Below are positions 7,611 to 11,089 of a stretch of DNA of 11,089 nucleotides, one piece after another. The stretch is from NCBI GenBank assembly GCA_938045355.1, contig CALIMU010000079.1, forward strand, positions 1 through 11,089, read 5' to 3'. Within the stretch, counting starts at the first letter, position 1; each line of letters starts with the position of its first letter. Source of the stretch: an uncultured Clostridium sp. (lineage in GTDB: Bacteria > Bacillota_A > Clostridia > TANB77 > CAG-508). A model generated the notes under the pieces. That model was not told the origin of the DNA and did not search any database. It saw only the letters and a program-made list of their open reading frames with translations. The translations under genes were made by a program, and so were the position numbers.

Positions 7611-9631
7611 ATGAAGAAATTAATAATAGTTGAATCACCAGCAAAAGCAACAACAATTAAGAAATTTTTAGGATCAAATGTAAAAGTAATAGCATCAAAA
7701 GGACATTTGAGGGATTTACCAAAATCAAGGCTAGGTGTAGATATAGAAAATAATTTTGAACCAGAATATATTAATGTAAGAGGAAAAGGTGACTTAATTA
7801 AAGAATTGAAAAAAGAAGCATTATCTTCTGATGAGGTATATCTTGCAACAGACCCTGATAGAGAAGGAGAAGCTATAGCATGGCATTTATCTAAAATACT
7901 TCGGAATTGATGAAAATAAGGAATGTAGGGTTACTTTTAATGAAATAACAAAAGAAACAGTAAAAAAATCTATGGAGAAACCAAGAAAGATTAATTTAAA
8001 TACTGTTGATGCACAACAAGCAAGAAGAGTTTTAGATAGAATAGTTGGATATAAGATAAGTCCAATACTTTGGAAAAAGGTTAAAAGTGGACTTTCTGCA
8101 GGAAGAGTACAAACAGTTGCTTTAAGACTTATAGTTGAAAAAGAAAGAGAAATAAGAAATTTCGTACCTGAAGAATATTGGACACTTGAAGTAATACTTG
8201 AAAAAGATAAACAAAAAGTAACAGCACAATTTTTCGGTAAAGATGGGAAAAAAGTTAAAATTTCTAATGAAAAACAATTAAATGAAATATTAGAAAAATT
8301 AAATAAAGAATATATTGTTAAAGATGTTATAAGATCTGAAAGAAAGAAAAATCCAACACCAGTATTTACAACAAGTACATTACAACAAGCAGCAGCAAGA
8401 AGTTTAAACTATAATATTAAAAAAACAATGCAAATAGCACAAGGATTATATGAAGGTGTTAAAATACCAGGAAAAGGTAATACCGGACTTATAACATATA
8501 TGAGAACAGACTCAACTAGAATTTCAGAAGAAGCAAGAAAGATTATAAAAAAAGAGATTATAACAAAATTTGGTGAAGAATATTATGAAGAAAGATATTT
8601 TAAAACAGCAAAAAATGCACAAGATGGACATGAAGGTATAAGACCATCATATCCAGATATAACACCAGAAAGTATAAAAGAATATTTAACTAAAGAACAA
8701 TATGCACTATATTCAATGATATATAAAAGAACACTTGCAAGCCAGATGAAACCAGCAGTGTATGATACAATGACTGTAAAGTTTGATAATAATAATTATG
8801 AATTTAGAACAAATGGTTCAAAAATTAAATTTTTGGGATTTCTAAAAATATATGATTTAGATAAATATTCTAAAGCAGAAAAAGAAGAAGAAAATGAAGG
8901 GATTAATTCTAAAAATAAAAATGGAATAGAAGAAATTCAAGAATTAGCAGAACTTCCAGATATATATGAAAAAGATATTTTCAAAGAAAAGAAACAAAAT
9001 AAGAAACAATCATTTACAGAACCACCAGCAAGATATACAGAAGCAAGTCTTGTTAAAGTGTTAGAAGCAAATGGAATAGGAAGACCAAGTACATATTCTC
9101 CAACTATAAATACAATAATAGAAAGAAGATATGTAAAAAAAGAAAAGAAAGCTATAGTTCCAACAGAACTTGGAGAAATAGTAACAGACTTACTACTTAA
9201 ATATTTTGAAAATATATTTAATGTGAAGTTTACAGCAAATATAGAAGAAGAATTTGATATAGTAGAAGAAGGAAAAGAAAAATGGAAAAATATCATAACT
9301 AATTTCTATAAGACATTTGAAGAAAATTTAGGAAAAGCAACAGATTTAGAAGAAAAAATCGAAATAAAAGATGAAGAAAGTGATATAGACTGTGATAAAT
9401 GTGGTAGAAAAATGGTATACAAAATAGGAAGATTTGGAAGATTTCTAGCATGTTCACGGATATCCAGAATGTAAAAATACAATGAGAATAGTAAATTATA
9501 CGAAAGCAGTATGTCCTAAATGTGGTGGTAGAATAGAAAAAAGAAAAGGAAAAAGAAAGCCATATTATATATGTGAAAACAATCCTAAAAATGGTTGTGA
9601 TTATATATCATGGGAATTACCAAAAGAATAG
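7611..9631 (+). CDS. topA: DNA topoisomerase I (type IA), two CGG +1 shifts (672 aa)
   Basis: TopA relaxes negatively supercoiled DNA by cutting and rejoining one strand. ATG 7611 has AAAGG at 7601-7605. The TOPRIM domain has V-E-S-P-A-K with Glu8 and the metal-binding D-P-D-R-E (Asp81, Asp83, Glu85). The cleavage motif [10 protein letters not shown] holds the catalytic Tyr296. The segment [14 protein letters not shown] is also typical. Two four-cysteine zinc ribbons close the protein; the first is interrupted by the second shift site and is complete (C-x2-C...C-x4-C) only after skipping C9457. The first shift, at C7902, joins the TOPRIM W-H-L-S-K-I-L to G-I-D-E-N-K. The total of 672 residues is normal for Firmicutes TopA. 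It starts 18 bases after murG, so it is probably co-transcribed with the cell wall genes, an unusual linkage. Confidence 0.95.
7902..7905 (+). other. CGG +1 shift site 12 (topA)
   Basis: Context is CTT-CGG-A, reading Gly98 between the TOPRIM core and I-D-E-N-K. Without the shift a stop follows at the second codon after CGG, leaving a 99-residue TOPRIM fragment. Confidence 0.88.
9457..9460 (+). other. CGG +1 shift site 13 (topA)
   Basis: Context is TCA-CGG-A, reading Gly616 of C-S-G-Y-P-E-C, the second half of the first zinc ribbon. The conserved cysteine spacing appears only after the shift. Confidence 0.88.
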
Positions 9632-9651
9632 AAAATAAAAGGAAATAATAT

Positions 9652-11089
9652 ATGGAAAAAGATTATAAGATAACAATAGGTATAGAAGTTCATGCAGAAC
9701 TTAACACAAAAACAAAAGCATATTGTAAGTGTGCAAATAATATAAAAGAAGAACCTAATACTAATATATGTCCAACATGTATGGGGCTTCCAGGTGCACT
9801 TCCATATTTTAATAAAGAAGTATTGAAAAAAGCTATAAAACTTGGATTAGCTACAAAATCAACTATAGCAAGAGAAACAAAGTTTGATAGAAAAAACTAT
9901 TTTTATCCAGATTTAGCAAAAGGATATCAAATATCACAAGCAGATAAACCAATAGCAGAAAATGGTGTACTTGAAATAGAAATGGAAGATGGAAAAACAA
10001 GAGAAATAAGAATTGAAAGAATACATATGGAAGAAGATACAGCGAAATTAAATTATGATAATTTTGGAAGAGGAACACTTATAGACTTTAACCGTGGAGG
10101 AATTCCTCTTGTAGAAATAGTATCAAAACCAGATATTCATAGTATAAAAGAAGCACTTATATATCTAGAAACACTTAGAAAATTACTTATATATCTAGAA
10201 ATAGCAGAATGTAAGATGGAAGAAGGTGGGTTTAGAGCAGATGTTAATATATCTGTAAGTAATACTGATACACTTCGGACAAAGAGCAGAAATAAAAAAT
10301 ATGAACTCATTTAAGTCTATAGAAAGAGCTTTAGAATATGAAGTATCAAGACAAATAGAAATGGCAGAAAAAGGAACACCAATAATACAATCAACACTTA
10401 GATGGGATGATGTAGAAGGAAAAACATATCTTATGAGGACAAAGGAAAATGCACAAGATTATAGGTATTTTCCAGAATCAGATTTATCTATGATTAATGT
10501 TTCAGAAGAGTTAATTAATAATATAGAAAAAACATTACCAGAATTATTATCAGATAAAAAGAAAAGATATATAGAAGAACTTAAACTTTCTGATAAGCAA
10601 ATATTATTTATACTTTCAGATAATAGATATATAGATCTTTTTGAAAAAACATTAGAAAAGATAGAAGAACCAAAATTAATAGCAAACTATATGATGACAG
10701 AAATAGCATCATATGTAAATGATGAAGTGATATCACCAAAAGATTTAAATATTGATGAAGAAAGATATTCAGAGTTTATAGTACTTTTAAAAGAAAATGT
10801 TTTAAATTCTAAAACAGCAAAAATAGTTATAATTGAAATGCTTAAAACAGGTAAAACAGCAAAAGAAATTATAAAAGAAAAAGGTCTTGAACAAATAAGT
10901 GATGATAATATTATAAAAGATATTGTTAAAAAAGTATTAGAAAATAATATGAAATCAGTAGAAGATTATAAGAATGGAAAAGATAGAGCACTTCGGATTT
11001 TTAGTAGGACAATGTATGAAAGAAACTAGAGGAAAAGGAAATCCTGCTAAGATAAATGAATATATATTAGAATATATTAAAGAAATGTA
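9652..11089 (+). CDS. gatB: Asp/Glu-tRNA amidotransferase subunit B, two CGG +1 shifts, cut by the window edge
   Basis: GatB is the kinase and tRNA-binding subunit of the GatCAB enzyme that converts Glu-tRNA(Gln), and sometimes Asp-tRNA(Asn), to the amide form. ATG 9652 is preceded by AAAAGGA (9637-9643). The start reads G-I-E-V-H-A-E-L-N-T-K-T-K, followed by C-P-T-C-M-G-L-P-G-A-L-P and D-F-N-R-G-G-I-P-L-V-E-I-V (145-157). Arg148 in that segment is the only CGN sense codon (CGT) I find in the run. R-A-E-I-K-N-M-N-S-F follows the first shift at C10276. The C-terminal helical tRNA-binding (YqeY-like) domain ends with G-F-L-V-G-Q-C-M-K, in frame only after skipping C10994. Residue 478 is the last complete codon. 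The final two bases are TA, and since GatB is usually about 475-480 residues they are probably the start of a stop codon. No gatC or gatA lies upstream, so the operon is split or continues beyond the window. Confidence 0.93.
10276..10279 (+). other. CGG +1 shift site 14 (gatB)
   Basis: Context is CTT-CGG-A, reading Gly209 in D-T-L-G-Q-R-A-E-I-K-N. The R-A-E-I-K-N core is strongly conserved in GatB and appears only after the shift. Confidence 0.9.
10994..10997 (+). other. CGG +1 shift site 15 (gatB)
   Basis: Context is CTT-CGG-A, reading Gly448 in R-A-L-G-F-L-V-G-Q, the conserved C-terminal GatB motif. Confidence 0.9.

Noticed and set aside
331..10078. Open frames on the minus strand, several over 100 codons (for example near 1053-1379, 4331-4903, 5462-5872).
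   Set aside because: They lie opposite conserved plus-strand genes, have low-complexity Ile/Phe/Ser/Leu-rich translations, and have no family resemblance; they are shadows of AT-rich coding DNA.
452..10997. CUUCGG at six shift sites looks like the closing pair and loop of a stable UUCG tetraloop hairpin.
   Set aside because: Bases flanking CUUCGG do not pair beyond the closing C-G at five sites and by only one more pair at the fic site. Nine sites lack CUUCGG entirely, so no common hairpin is supported.
401..11089. The interrupted genes as pseudogenes of a decaying genome.
   Set aside because: All breaks are of one kind (a C before GGN in frame), there are no in-frame stops, deletions or other indels, and catalytic motifs stay conserved on both sides of every break.
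401..11089. CGG reassigned to another single amino acid (Trp or Gln, as in some Firmicutes).
   Set aside because: Reading CGG as any triplet leaves the frame broken, and stops often follow within a few codons. Only dropping one base restores the proteins.
1..11089. CRISPR arrays, tRNA or rRNA genes, insertion sequences, attachment sites.
   Set aside because: I saw no regularly spaced repeats, no cloverleaf-like sequence, no rRNA-like stretch and no transposase or integrase gene.

Overview
The window is strongly AT-rich, with A/T-ending codons throughout, AGA/AGG as nearly the only arginine codons and AGGAGG-type ribosome binding sites. Every gene is on the + strand. With the gene content (RsmH, an FtsL/DivIC-like protein, a MurE-family ligase, MraY, FtsW, MurG, TopA, GatB) this points to a low-GC Bacillota (Firmicutes) bacterium, probably an uncultured Clostridia- or Bacilli-type lineage. 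Genus-level placement cannot be made from the sequence alone.

Layout. Positions 1-400 hold a promoter, a 52-residue VbhA-like antitoxin gene, a strong hairpin terminator and a second promoter region. From 401 onward there is one tightly packed gene run: fic, rsmH, ftsL-like, a divergent murE, mraY, ftsW, murG, topA and gatB. The gatB gene reaches the right edge. This is a reduced division and cell wall (dcw) cluster: a Fic enzyme sits where mraZ usually is, ftsI, murF and murD are absent, and topA and gatB follow murG. RsmH methylates 16S rRNA, the FtsL-like protein and FtsW belong to the divisome, and the MurE-like protein, MraY and MurG belong to lipid II synthesis. TopA relaxes DNA and GatB helps make Gln-tRNA.

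The main observation is a recoding pattern. Eight of the nine genes in the run, all except ftsL, are broken in the standard reading, at 15 places in total. At every break the in-frame codon is CGG. At every break, skipping only the C and reading the next three bases as a glycine codon (GGA 12 times, GGC, GGT and GGG once each) restores a full-length, conserved protein. I find no in-frame CGG read as an amino acid anywhere in the run. Out-of-frame CGG trinucleotides inside genes (533, 5449, 6450, 8235, 8484) cause no break. This fits an unassigned or 'hungry' CGG codon at which ribosomes shift +1, so that CGGN means glycine. It resembles the AGGY-to-Gly shifts of Perkinsus mitochondria and the CUU-AGG-C shift of yeast Ty1. 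Six of the 15 sites have CUU just before CGG. I know of no described bacterial case of this kind, but I could not search for one. Sequencing error is the rival explanation, and the strict phase with glycine codons argues against it.

CDS coordinates below span the whole gene including the shift sites. Protein lengths are those obtained after skipping each C.
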